This document shows positions 27,611 through 40,415 of a DNA stretch of 64,000 nucleotides, piece after piece. Each line of letters starts with the position of its first letter. Position 1 is the first letter of the stretch. The translations under genes and the position numbers were made by a program. The notes below the pieces were generated by a model that saw only the letters and a list, made by a program, of their open reading frames with translations, made no database searches and had not been told where the DNA came from. Where the stretch lies: assembly GCA_016584305.1 (NCBI GenBank), contig JACEEZ010017913.1, forward strand, positions 28,950 to 92,949. Reading direction: 5' to 3'. Source of the stretch: Chionoecetes opilio. Taxonomy: Eukaryota; Arthropoda; Malacostraca; Decapoda; Majidae.

Positions 27611-28934
27611 GAAAACACTACATTTTATGGGTTTATAGCAATATGATAAGTAAAACTACTTGTATATATACAATAACGCTACAGTTTACAAGAAACTATG
27701 AAAAACGCTTGCAAAATACCGTTATATCACAATAAATAACCTCTTACTCTTCTATTTAATAGCTTAATGTAATGTAAGCTACTTATAGGTGCAAATTATT
27801 CTAAAAAGAGGATTTTATACTTCAATTTGGAGGAAAACAGCTATATATCACCGATAAATAGCTAATATCATTGAAAACACTACATTTTATGGGTTTATAG
27901 CAATATGATAAGTAAAACTACTTGTAAATATACAATAACGCTACAGTTTACAAGAAACTATGAAAAACACTTGCAATATACCATTATATCAGAATAAATA
28001 ACCTCTTACTCTTCTATTTATTAGCTTAATGTAGCGTAAGCTACTTATAGGTCCAAATTATTCTAAAAAAAGGATTGTATACTTCAATTTGTAGGAAAAC
28101 AGCTATATATCACCGATAACTAGCTAAAATCATTGAAAAGAACACATTTTGTGGGTAATTAATTTAGTAATTATTAATTTAGTAAGCATTATCATAAGGT
28201 AACTTCCTTCTATTAATGATATAACACTACAATTAAGAAGAAACTATGAAAAACACGTATAATATACAATTGTATCACAATATAGAGTCTCAAACTCCTA
28301 TTATAAGCTTACAGTAGTTTAAAATAGCAATTTCTAACGAAAACAACTATAATTCCACATTTTGAATTTCTCTATCAAAAAAAGAGCTGAATAATGTCAA
28401 TTTTCGACATTTTTTAGCCCTTCAAAAATAAATTAAAACACTTGAAAAAACTTTGTTTTTAAGAATAAAATTGATACATAAATTACATGAAAAATACATA
28501 TTTTAAGCTCATAATATTGTAAAATATAGTTGTGTAAAAGTGCTGAATAATGTCAAATTTCGACATTTTTTAGGCTTTCAAAAATACATTAAAACACTTG
28601 AAAAAACGTTGTTTTTAAGATTAAAATTGATATATAAATTTCATGAAAAATTCATATTTTTAGCTCATAACATTGTAAAATATAGTTGTGTAAAAGTGCT
28701 GAATAATGTAAAATTTCGACATTATTTAGCATTTCAAAAATACATTAAAATTCTTGAAAAACATTGTTTTTAAGATTAAAATTGATATCTATATTTCATG
28801 AAAAATACATATTTTAGCTATAATTTGTAAAATATAGTTGTAGCAAATATAAAAGCTACTTAGCTACAGATATAAAGAAATATACTTAAATTTGTAGAAA
28901 ACAACTCTTCACTGATAAATAGCTAAAAATTCAT
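27611..28934 (+). repeat. HOR unit 12: 2A + B(+24 bp) + 3C
   Basis: A starts are 27611 and 27873; B is at 28135; C starts are 28386, 28542 and 28698, with exact spacings. B is 24 bp longer than normal because of an insertion at 28157-28184. Quality falls after about 28770. Confidence 0.88.
28157..28184 (+). repeat. 24-bp net insertion in B of unit 12
   Basis: Twenty-eight bases replace the usual ataa between gtgggt and agcatt. The insert is an imperfect direct repeat of taatttagtaa. Confidence 0.85.
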
Positions 28935-30256
28935 TGAAAAACACTAATTTTATGGTTTATAGCAATATGATAAGGTAAAACAATTTGAAATATATACAAT
29001 AACGCTACATTTTACAGGAAAAACTATGAAAAACGCTTCCCCAAATACCGTTATATCACAATAAATAACCTCTTATTTTTCTTTTTAAATAGCTTAATGT
29101 AATGTAAGCTACTTATAGGTCCCAAATTATTCTAAAAAGAGGATTTTTATACTTCAATTTGGAGGAAAACAGCTATATATCACCGATAAATAGCAATATA
29201 ATTGAAAACCACTCCCATTTTTGGGTTTATAGCAATATGATAAGTAAAACTACTTGTAATATACAATAACGCTACAGTTTACAAGAAACTATGAAAAACA
29301 GTTGCAATATACCATTAATCAGAATAAAAAACCCTTTCTTACTTTTTATTTATTAGCTTAATGTGGGTAAGCTATTTAGTTCCAAAATTATTCTAAAAAA
29401 GGATGTATATTTCAATTTGTAGGAAAACAGCTAATATATCACGATAACTAGCTAAAATCATTGAAAAGAACACATTTGTGGGTAATTAATTTAGAATTAT
29501 TAATTAGTAAGCATTAAAAAGGAATTTCCTTCTATTAATGATAAAACACTAAAATTAAGAAGAAAACTATAAAAAAACCGTATAATATACAATTGTACAC
29601 AATATAGAAGTCTCAAACTCAAATTATAAGTTTACAGTGTTTTTAAAATAGCAATTTCTAACGAAAAAACTTAATTCCACATTTTGAATTTCCTATCAAA
29701 AAAGACTGAATAATGTCAATTTTCGACATTTTTAGCCCTTCAAAAATAAAATTAAAACATTGAAAAAAAACTTTTTTTTAAGATAAAATTGAACATAAAT
29801 TAATGAAAAAATAATAATTTTAGCTCATAAATATTTGTAAAAATAGTTGTGTTAAAAGTGCTGAATAATGTCAAATTCGACATTTTTTAGGCTTTCAAAA
29901 ATACATTAAAAACTTAAAAAAACGTTGTTTTAAGATTAAAACTTTGATATATAAATTTCAGGGAAAAATTCATTTTTAGCTATAACATTGTAAAAATATA
30001 TTGTGTAAAAAGTGCTGAATAATGTAAAATTCGACATTATTTAGCATTTCAAAATACATTAAAATTCTTGAAAAACATTGGTTAAGATTAAAATTGGGTA
30101 TCTATATCATGAAAAATACATATTTTTAGCTATTAATTTTGTAAAATATAGTTTTTAGCAAATTTTAAAAAAAGCTTTTTAGCTACAGATATAAAGAAAA
30201 TATATTTCAATTGTAGAAAAAAAACCACTCTTCACTGATAACTAGCTAAAATCATT
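28935..30256 (+). repeat. HOR unit 13: tandem duplicate of unit 12
   Basis: A starts are about 28935 and 29203; B is near 29463; C starts are about 29704, 29860 and 30014. It has the same 2A+B+3C layout, length (1322 versus 1324 bp) and B insertion (29484-29509) as unit 12, so it is a direct neighbour duplicate, though noisier. Confidence 0.85.
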
Positions 30257-32080
30257 GAAAACACTACATTTATGGGTTTATAGCAATATGAAAAGGGTAA
30301 AACTACTTGTTTTACAACTAACGCTACATTTACAAGAAAACAAATGAAAAACCGCTTGCAATTTACCGTTATATCAAAAATAAATAACCTCTTACTCTTC
30401 TATTTAATAGCTTAATAATGTAAGTACTTATGGGTAAAAATTTGTTCTAAAAAGAGGATTTTGTACTTCAATTTGTTAGGAAAAACAGCTATAATTTTCA
30501 CTGAAACTAGCTAAAATCATTGAAAACACTACATTTTATGGGTTTATAGCAATATAATAAAAAAAAATACCATGTATATATACAATAATACTACAGTTTA
30601 CCAAAAAACTATGAAAAAACGCTTGTAATTATACGTTTATAATCACAATAAAAAACCCTAACCTTTATTTTATTATTTAGTTTAAGTAATGTAAGCTATT
30701 TATAGGTCAATTATCTTAAAAAAAAGGATTGATACTTCAATTTGTAGGAAAAACAGCTCTATATCACCGTTTAAATAGCAATATCATTGAAAAAACACTA
30801 ATTTATGGGTTTAAAGCAATATGATAAGTAAAATACTTTTATATACAATAACGCTACAGTTTACAAGAAACTATGAAAAACGCTTGCCATATACCGTTAT
30901 ATCACAATTTAAATACCTCAATCTTTATTTAGTAGCTAATGTAAGTAAGCTACTTATAGGTGCAATTATTCTAAAAAAGGATTGTATACGCTTGCCATAT
31001 CCCGTTATATCACAATAAATAACCTCTTATTCTTCTTTTTATTAGCTTAATGTAATGTAAGCTACTTATAGGTGCAAATTTTTCTAAAAAAGGTTTGTAT
31101 ACATCAATTTGTAGGAAAACAGCTTATATCACCGATAACTAGCTAAAATCATTGAAAAGAACACTTTTATGAGGGTTATAAAGCATTATCAAAAGGGTAA
31201 ACTCCTTCTATTAATGAAAACACTACAATTAAAGAAACTATGAAAAACACGTATAATATAAAATTTGTATCACAATATAGAGTCTGAAATTTCCTATTAT
31301 AAGCTTACAGTAGTTTCAAATAGCAATTTCTAACGAAAAAACTATATTCCAATTTTGAATTCTCTATCCCAAAAAAGGGCTGAATAATGTCCATTTTCGA
31401 CATTTTTAGCCTCCAAAAATACATTAAAAAACTTCAAAAAAACGTTGTTTCAAGATTAAAATTGAAAACATTATTTCATGAAAATACACATTTTAAGCTC
31501 ATAATATTGTAAATTTTAGTTGTGTAAAAGTGCTGAATAATGTCAAATTCGACATTTTTAGGCCTTCAAAAATACATTAAAATACTTGGAAAAAGTTTTT
31601 TTTAAGATTAAATTGATACTTAAATTTTATAAAAAATACATATTTTAGTCATAAATTATAAAATATAGTTGTGTAAAGGTGCTGAATAAAGTCTAATTTC
31701 GAACATTTTTTTGCCTTCAAAAAATACATTAAAATATTTGAAATAACATTGTTTTTAAGATTAAAATTGATATCTAAATTTCATGAAAAATACATATTTT
31801 AGCTCATAACATGTAAAATATAGTTGTGAAAAAGTGCTGAATAATGTAAAATTTCGACATTATTAGCATTTCAAAAATACATTAAAATTCTTGAAAAAAA
31901 CATTGTTTTTAAGTTTTAAAATTGATATCTAAATTTCATGAAAAATACTATTTTTAGCTATTCATTTGTAAAAATATAGTTGTAGCAAATATAAAAAGCT
32001 ATTTAGCTACAGATATAATAAAATATACTTAAATTTTGTAGAAAGAAAACCATCTTAAATGATAACTTGCTAAAATCATT
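30257..32080 (+). repeat. HOR unit 14: 3A + B + 4C, with 108-bp partial duplication
   Basis: A starts are about 30257, 30522 and 30789; B is near 31154; C starts are about 31379, 31532, 31681 and 31836. The first three C copies match units 8-10 (gtccatttt, gtcaaattcgac, agtctaatttcg), and a standard C3 is added as a fourth. Confidence 0.8.
30881..31102 (+). repeat. 108-bp partial A duplication, copy in unit 14
   Basis: cgcttgccat occurs at 30881 and again at 30989. The junction is gattgtatacgcttgcc, with ac as possible microhomology. Landmark 30789 to B at 31154 is about 365 bp, which is one monomer plus 108. Confidence 0.82.
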
Positions 32081-34048
32081 GAAAACACTACATTTTATGG
32101 GTTTATAGCAATATGATAAGTAAAACTACTTGTATATATACAATAACGCTACAGTTTACAAAAAAACTATGAAAAACGCTTGCAATATACCTTTATATCA
32201 CAATAAAAAACCCTCTTACTCTTCTTTTTAATAGCTTAATGTAATGTAAGCTACTTATAGGTGCATATTATTCAAAAAAGAGGATTTTGTACTTCAATTT
32301 GTAGGAAAACAGCTATATATCACTGATAACTAGCTAATATCATTGAAAACACTACATTTTTTTGGTTTATAGCAATATAATAAGTAAAATACCTGTATAT
32401 ATACATAACGCTACAATTAGAAGAAAACTATGAAAAAACGCTTGCAATATCCCGTAATATCCCCAATAAATAACCTCTTACTCTTCTATTTATTAGTTTA
32501 ATGTAATGTAAGCTACTTATAGGTGCAAATTATTCTAAAAAGAGGATTTACACTTCAAATTGTAGGAAAACAGCTGTATATCACCGATAAATAGCTAAGA
32601 TCATTAAAAAACACTACATTTTATGGGTTTATAGCAATATGATAAGTAAAACTACTGTATATATACAAAAACGCTACAGTTTACAAGAAAACTATGAAAA
32701 ACGCGTGCAATATACCTTTATATCACAATAAATAACCTTTTTACTCTTCTATTTAATAGCTTAATGTAATGTAAGCTACTTATAGGTGAAAATTATTCTA
32801 AAAAGAGGATTTATACTTCAATTTGTAGGAAAACACCCTAATATCACCGAAACTAGCTAAAATCATTGAAATTATTACATTTTATGGGTTTATAGCAATA
32901 TAATAAGTAAAACTACTTTTATATATACAAAAAACGCTACATTTTAGAAGAAAACTATAAAAAAACGCCTGCAATAACCGTTATATCACAATAAATAACC
33001 TCTTACTCTTTTTTTTTAAATAGCTTAATGTAATGTAAGCTACTAATAGGTGAAAAATTGTTCTTAAAAAGAGGATTTTATACTTCAATTGTAGGAAAAT
33101 AGCTATATATCACCGATAAATAGCTAATATCATTAAAAAACACTACATTTTAGGGTTTTATAGCAATATGAAAGTAAAACTAATTGTATATATACAATAA
33201 CGCTACAGTTTACAAAAAAAACTATAAAAAAACGCTTGCAATATACCGTTAATCACAATAAAATACCCTCTTACTCTTCTTTTTATTAGCTTAATGTAAT
33301 GTAAGCTACTTATAGGTCCAAATTATTCAAAAAAAAAGGATTGTATACTTCAGTTTGTAGGAATACAGCTATATATCACCAATAACTAGCTAAAACCATT
33401 GAAAAGAAACACATTTGTGGGTATAAAAGCATTATCATAAGGTAATTCCTTCTATTAATGATATAACACTACAATTAAGAAAAAAACTATGAAAAACACT
33501 TTATAATATAAAAATTGTATCACAATATAGAGTCTCAAACTCCTATTATAAGCTTACAGTAGTTTAAAATAGCAATTTCTAACGAAATCAACTATAATTC
33601 CACATTTTGAATTTCTCTATCTAATCTCTATCTCTATTTCTTCTAAAAGGGCTGAATAATGTCAATTTTCGACATTTTTTAGCCCTTCAAAAATACATTT
33701 AAACACTTGAAAAAACGTTGTTTTTAAGAATAAAATTGATACATAAATTACATGAAAAATACATATTTTAAGCTCATAATATTGTAAAATATAGTTGTGT
33801 AAAAGTGCTGATAATGTCAAATTTTGACATTTTTTAGGCTTTCAAAAATACATTAAAACACTTGAAAAAACGTTGTTTTTAAGATTAAAATTGATACATA
33901 AATTTTATGAAAAATACATATTTTTAGCTATTAATTTTGTAAAATATAGTTGCAGCAAATATAAAAAGTTATTTAGCTACAGATATAAAGAAATATACTT
34001 CAATATGTAGAAAAAACAACTCTTCACTGATAACTAGCTAAAATCATT
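32081..34048 (+). repeat. HOR unit 15: A1-A5 + B + 2C
   Basis: A starts are 32081, 32345, 32606, 32868 and 33135; B is at 33401; C starts are 33651 and 33807. All five A subtypes are in order: A3 agatcatt, A4 gaaattattac, A5 ggtccaaatt and accaataactagc. B has the CT-rich tail. The second C ends directly in the linker with a tgcagc variant, shared with unit 16. Confidence 0.85.
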
Positions 34049-35730
34049 GAAAACACTACATTTTTTGGGTTTATAGCAATATGATAAGTAAAAGTACTTG
34101 TATATATACAATAACGCTACAGTTTACAAGAAACTATGAAAAACGCTTGCAATATACCGTTATATCACAATAAATAACCTGTTACTCTTCTATTTAATAG
34201 CTTAATGTAATGTAAGCTACTTATAGGTGCATATTATTCTAAAAAGAGGATTTTGTACTTCAATTTGTAGGAAAACAGCTATATATCACTGATAACTAGC
34301 TAATATCATTGAAAACACTACATTTTATTGGTTTATAGCAATATAATAAGTAAAACTACCTGTATATATACAATAACGCTACAGTTTAGAAGAAACTATG
34401 AAAAACGCTTGCAATATACCGTAATATAACAATAAATAACCTCTTACTCTTCTATTTATTAGCTTAATGTAATGTAAGCTACTTATAGGTGCAAATTATT
34501 CTAAAAAGAGGATTTTACACTTCAATTTGTAGGAAAACAGCTGTATATCACCGATAAATAGCTAAGATCATTGAAAACACTACATTTTATGGGTTTATAG
34601 CAATATGATAAGTAAAACTACTTGTATATATACAAAAACGCGTCAGTTTACAAAAAACTATGAAAAACGCCTGCAATATACCGTTATATCACAATAAATA
34701 ACCTCTTACTCTTCTATTTAATAGCTTAATGTAATGTAAGCTACTAATAGGTGCAAATTGTTCTAAAAAGAGGATTTTATACTTCAATTTGTAGGAAAAT
34801 AGCTATATATCACCGATAAATAGCTAATATCATTGAAAACACTACATTTTTTTGGGTTTATAGCAATATGATAAGTAAAACTACTTGTATATATACAATA
34901 ACGCTACAGTTTACAAGAAACTATGAAAAACGCTTGCAATATACCGTTATATCACAATAAATACCCTCTTACTCTTCTATTTATTAGCTTAATGTAATGT
35001 AAGCTACTTATAGGTCCAAATTATTCTAAAAAAAGGATTGTATACTTCAATTTGTAGGAATACAGCTATATATCACCAATAACTAGCTAACACCATTGAA
35101 AAGAACACATTTTGTGGGTATAAAGCATTATCATAAGGTATATTCCTTCTTTTAATGATATAACACTACAATTAAGAAAAAATTATGAAAAACACGTATA
35201 ATAACAATTACAAAAATAAGTCTCAACTCCTATTATAAGCTTACAGTAGTTTAAAATAGCAATTCTAACGAAAACAACAAATTCCACATTGAATTTCTCT
35301 ATCTAATTCTATCTCATTTCTTCAAAAAGGGCGGGATAATGTCAATTTTCAAATTTTTTTAGCCCTCAAAATACATTAAAACCTGAAAAAACTTTGTTTT
35401 TAAGAAAAAAATGATACAAAAATTTTTTTTACATAAAAAATACATTTTTTAAGCTATAATTTTGAAAATATAGTTGTGTAAAAGTGTGAAAAATGTCAAA
35501 TTTTGACTTTTTTTAGGCTTTCAAAAAATACATAAAACATTTGAAAAAAACGTTTTTTTTAAAGATTAAAATTGATACAAAAATTTTTATGAAAAATACA
35601 TATTTTAGCTTTTAAATTTTTTTCAAAATATGTTGCAGCAAAATAAAAATTTATTTAGTACAGAAAAAAAAAAAAAATATATTTCAATATGTAGAAAAAA
35701 CAACTCTTCACGAAACTAGCAAAAATCTTT
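34049..35730 (+). repeat. HOR unit 16: A1-A2-A3/A4-A5 + B + 2C
   Basis: A starts are 34049, 34311, 34573 and 34835; B is at 35099; C starts are about 35331 and 35484. The third A begins as A3 (agatcatt, acaaaaacgcg) and ends as A4 (cgcctgcaatata, ctactaataggtg, aaattgttc), one monomer fewer than unit 15. It has the same tgcagc junction as unit 15. It is clean until about 35190. Confidence 0.85.
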
Positions 35731-37281
35731 GAAAACACTCCCTTTTTTTGGGGTTTTATAGCAATTGATAAGAAAAAGTACTTGTATATAACAAAACGCT
35801 ACATTTTACAAAAAAACTAGAAAAACCTTGCAATATCCCGTTATTCACAATAAAAAACCTGTACTTTCTTTTTAATAGTTTATGTAAGTAAGCTATTTAT
35901 AAGTGCATATTTTTCAAAAAAAAGAGGTTTTTGTACTTCAATTTGTAGGAAAACAGTATATATCACGATAACTAGCTAATATCATGAAAACACACATTTT
36001 ATGGTTTAAGCAATATAATAAGTAAAACTACCTGATTTACAATAAGCTACATTTTAAAAGAAACTATAAAAAAACGTTTGCAATATACCTTTTATATCAC
36101 ATAAAAAAAACCTTTTACTCTTCTATTTAATGTTAAGTAATGTAAGCTTAATAGGTGAAATTTGTTCAAAAAAGAGGAGTTTATATTTTTCAATTTGTAG
36201 GAAAATAGCATAATCACCGATAAATAGCTAATATCATTGAAAACATACATTTAGGGGTTTTTATAGCAAATGATAAGTAAAAATACTTGTTTTATACAAA
36301 AAAGCTACAGTTTACAAGAAACTATGAAAAACGTTTGCAATATACCGTTATATCAAAAAAACCTCACTCTTCATTTATTAGTTAATGTAATTTAAGTATT
36401 GGGGGTCCAAATTATTCTAAAAAAAGGATTGTTTATTTTCAATTTGTAGCAATCAGCATATATCACCAATAACTAGCTAAAACCATAAAAAGAAACCATT
36501 TGTGGGTATAAAGCTTTATCATAAGGTATTCCTTCTATAATGATATAACACTAAAATTTAAGAAAAAAAAAACTATAAAAAAACACGATAATATAAAATT
36601 TGATCACAATATAGTTCAAACTCCTATTAAAGCTTACAGTGTTTAAAAAAGAAATTTTTCTAACAAAAAAACAACATAATTCCACTTTTTGAATTTCTCT
36701 ATCTAATCTCTATCTCATTTTTTAAAAGGGCTGGAAATGTCAATTTTCGACATTTTTACCCCTTCAAAAAAATTAAAACACTTAAAAAAACGTTGTTTTT
36801 AAGAATAAAACTGATACATAAATTACATGAAAAATACATATTTTAAGCTCATAATATTGTAAAATATAGTTGTGTAAAAGTGCTGAATAATGTCAAATTT
36901 TCGACATTTTTTGGCTCTCAAAAATACTTTAAAACACTTAAAAAAACGTTTTTTTAAGATTAAAATTGATACCTAAATTTCATGAAAAATTCATATTTTT
37001 AGCTCATAACATTGTAAAATATAGTTGTGTAAAAGTGCTGAATAATGTAAAATTTCAACATTATTTAGCATTTCAAAAAAACATTAAAATTCTTGAAAAA
37101 AACATTGTTTTTAAGATTAAAAATTTATATCTAAATTTCATGAAAATACATATTTTACCTATTAATTTTGTAAAATACAGTTGTAGCAAATACAAAAAAC
37201 TATTTAGCTACAGATATAAAGAAATATACTTCAATTTGTAGAAAATAACCCTTTTTCACTGGATAACTAGCTAAAATCATT
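35731..37281 (+). repeat. HOR unit 17: A1-A2/A4-A5 + B + 3C
   Basis: A starts are about 35731, 35985 and 36239; B (CT-rich tail) is near 36486; C starts are about 36730, 36882 and 37037. The second A begins as A2 and ends with an A4-like taataggtg and tttgttc. Confidence 0.72.
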
Positions 37282-38788
37282 GAAAACACTACATTTTATG
37301 GGTTTATAGCAATATGATAAGAAAAAACTACTTGTTATATACAAAACGCTACAGTTTAAAAAACTATGAAAAACGTTTGCAAATACCGTTATATCACAAT
37401 AAATAATCTCTTACTCTTTTTTTATTAGCTTAATGAATGAAGCTATTTATAAGTAAATTTTTCTAAAAAAAGGATTTTTTACTTCAATTTGTAGGGGAAA
37501 ACAGCTATTTTCCCTGAAATAGCAAAAATCATAAAACCCCCCACATTTTTAGGGTTTATACAATAAAAATAAGAAAAAAATACCTGATATATACAATAAC
37601 GCTACAGTTTAAAGAAATATAAAAAACGCTGCAATATCCCGTTATATCACATAAATAACCTCTGCTCTTCTTTTTAAATAGCTTAAGGAATGAAAAACTA
37701 CTTATAGGGCATATTTTTCTAAAAAGGGGTTTTTGTCTTAAATTTGTAGGAAAACAGCTAATTCACTGAAAATTCGCTAAAATCATTGAAAAACACACAT
37801 TTTGGGTTATAGAAATAATAATAAAATCCCGTATATATACAATAACGTAATTTTTAGAAGAAAATATAAAAAAAGCTTGCAATATCCCTTTATACCCAAA
37901 ATAAATAATCTTTCTTTTTATTTATTAGCTTAATGTAAGTAAGCACTTATAAGTGAAAAATTTCAAAAAAAAGGGGATTGTTTACTTCAATTTGAGGAAA
38001 ACAGTATATATCCCCGAAAAATAGCTAAAATCATGAAAAGAACACATTTGTGGGGTTAAAGCATTATCATAAGGTAAATTCCTTTATTAAAGATATAACA
38101 CTACAATTAAGAAGAAACTATGAAAAACAGTATAATATCAATTTTATCACAATATAGAGTCTCAAACTCTATTTTAAGCTTCAGTAGTTTAAAATAGCAT
38201 TTTAACGAAAACAACTATAATCCACATTTTAATTTCTTATCAAAAAAAAAGCTGAATAATGGCAATTTTCGACAATTTTTACATAAATTTAAATACATTA
38301 AAACACTGAAAAAGCGGTTTTTTGGGAAAAAAATTCAACAAAAATTTCTGAAAAATAAATTTTAAGTCAAATATTTTAAAATATAGTTGGTAAAAGCTGA
38401 AAAAGTCAAATTTTGACATTTTTTGGCTTTTAAAAATACATTAAAAACACTTGAAAAAAAAGTTGTTTTTAAGATTAAAATTGATACCTAAATTTCATGA
38501 AAAATTCTATTTTACTTAAATAACATTGTAAAAAATAGTTGGTAAAAAATGCTGAAAAATGAAAAATTTTGACATTATTTAGCATTTCAAAAAAACATTA
38601 AAATTCTTGGGAAAAAAATTTTTTTTGGATAAAAATTGATATCTAAATTTCATGAAAATAATATTTTTTGCTATTTAATTTGTAAAATATAGTTTTTAGC
38701 AAAAAAAAAGCATTTTTGCACAGATAAAAAGAAATTACTTCAATTTGTAGAAAAAAAAACCATTCTTCACTATAACTAGCAAAATATT
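37282..38788 (+). repeat. HOR unit 18: 3A + B + 3C
   Basis: A starts are about 37282, 37533 and 37788; B (plain tail, tggggt form) is near 38035; C starts are about 38251, 38396 and 38551. A/T deletions are dense. Confidence 0.75.
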
Positions 38789-40415
38789 AAAAAACCTACA
38801 TTTTTGGGTTATAGCAATATGATAATAAAAACACTTTTTATATATACAAAAACGCAAAATTTTACAAAAACTATGAAAACGCTTGAAATATAGTTATATC
38901 ACAAAAAATAACCTTTCTCTTCTTTTTAATACTTAATGTAATGTAAGCATTTATGGGTGCAATTATTCAAAAAAGGGGATTTTGTACATAAATTGTAGGA
39001 AAAAACGCTAATATCACTGATAACTATTTAAAATATAAAACCTACATTTTATGGGTTTATAGCAATAAAATAAGTAAAACTACCTGTATATATACAAAAA
39101 ACGCTACGATAAAAAAAACTATAAAAAAAACGCTTGCAAATCCCCGTAATATCACAATAAAAAACCCTCTTATCTTCTATTTTTAGTAATGTAATGTAAG
39201 TATTTATGGGTGAAAATTATTCTAAAAGAGGATTTATACTTCAATTTGTGGGAAACAGCTATAATCACCGATAACTAGCTAAAATCATTAAAATTATAAT
39301 TTTTTTTGGGGTTTAAAAAAAATATATAAGTAAACTACTTGTATATATACAAAAACGCTACAGTTTAGAAGAAACTATGAAAAACCGCTGCAATATACCG
39401 TTATATCACAATAAATACCTCTTCTTTTTATTTAATAGTTAAGTAATGTAAGCTACTAATAGGTGCAATTGTTCTAAAAAAAATTTTTATATTTAAATTT
39501 TGTAGGAAATCAAATATCACAGTAAATGCTAATATCATTAAAAAAACCTACTTTTTATGGGTTTATAGAAATATGAAATTAAAATACTTGTATAATACAA
39601 TAACGTACAGTTTACAAAAATATGAAAAACGTTTGCAATAACCGTTTATCACAATAAAACCCTCTTACTTTATTTATTAGTTTAATGTAATGTACTACTT
39701 ATAGCCCCAAAATTATTCAAAAAAAAAGGTTGTATACTTCAATTTTGTAGGAACAGATATACCCACAATAATAGCTAAACCTTTGAAAAGAAAAAATTTT
39801 TGTGGGTAAAAGATTATCAAAAGGTATATTCCTTCTATTAATGATATAACACTACAATTAAGAAGAAATATGAAAAAAAAAGTAAATTACAATTGTTCAC
39901 AATATGGGTCTCAAACTCCTTTTTATAAGCTTACAGATTTTTAAAATAGAAATTTCTAACAAAAACAACTAAATTTCCCACTTTTGAATTTCTCTATCTA
40001 ACTCACTCTATTTTTTTAAAAAGGGCTGACAATGCAATTTGCATTTTTTAGCCCTTTAAAAATACATTTAAAACACTTGAAAAACGTTGTTTTAAGAAAA
40101 AAATTGATACATAAATTAATAAAAAAAATACAATTTTAAGCTTAATATTGTAAAATATAGTTATTAAAAGTGCTAAATAATGTAAAATTTTTCGACATTT
40201 TTTAGCTTTTCAAAATACATTAAAATACTTAAAAAAAACATTGTTTTTAAGTAAAATTGATATCAAAAATTTTCAAAAAAAATACATTTTTTTAGCTATT
40301 AATATTGAAAATATATTTTTGCAAAAAAAAAAAGCTTTTTAGTACAATTAAAGAAATATACTTCAATTTGTAAAAAAAAAAAAAAACCCTCTTCACTGAT
40401 AACTACAAAAATCAT
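38789..40415 (+). repeat. HOR unit 19: 4A + B + 2C
   Basis: A starts are about 38789, 39036, 39291 (A4: aaattataat) and 39541 (A5); B with CT-rich tail is near 39785; C starts are about 40025 and 40172. The second C mixes C2 and C3 features before the linker. Confidence 0.72.
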
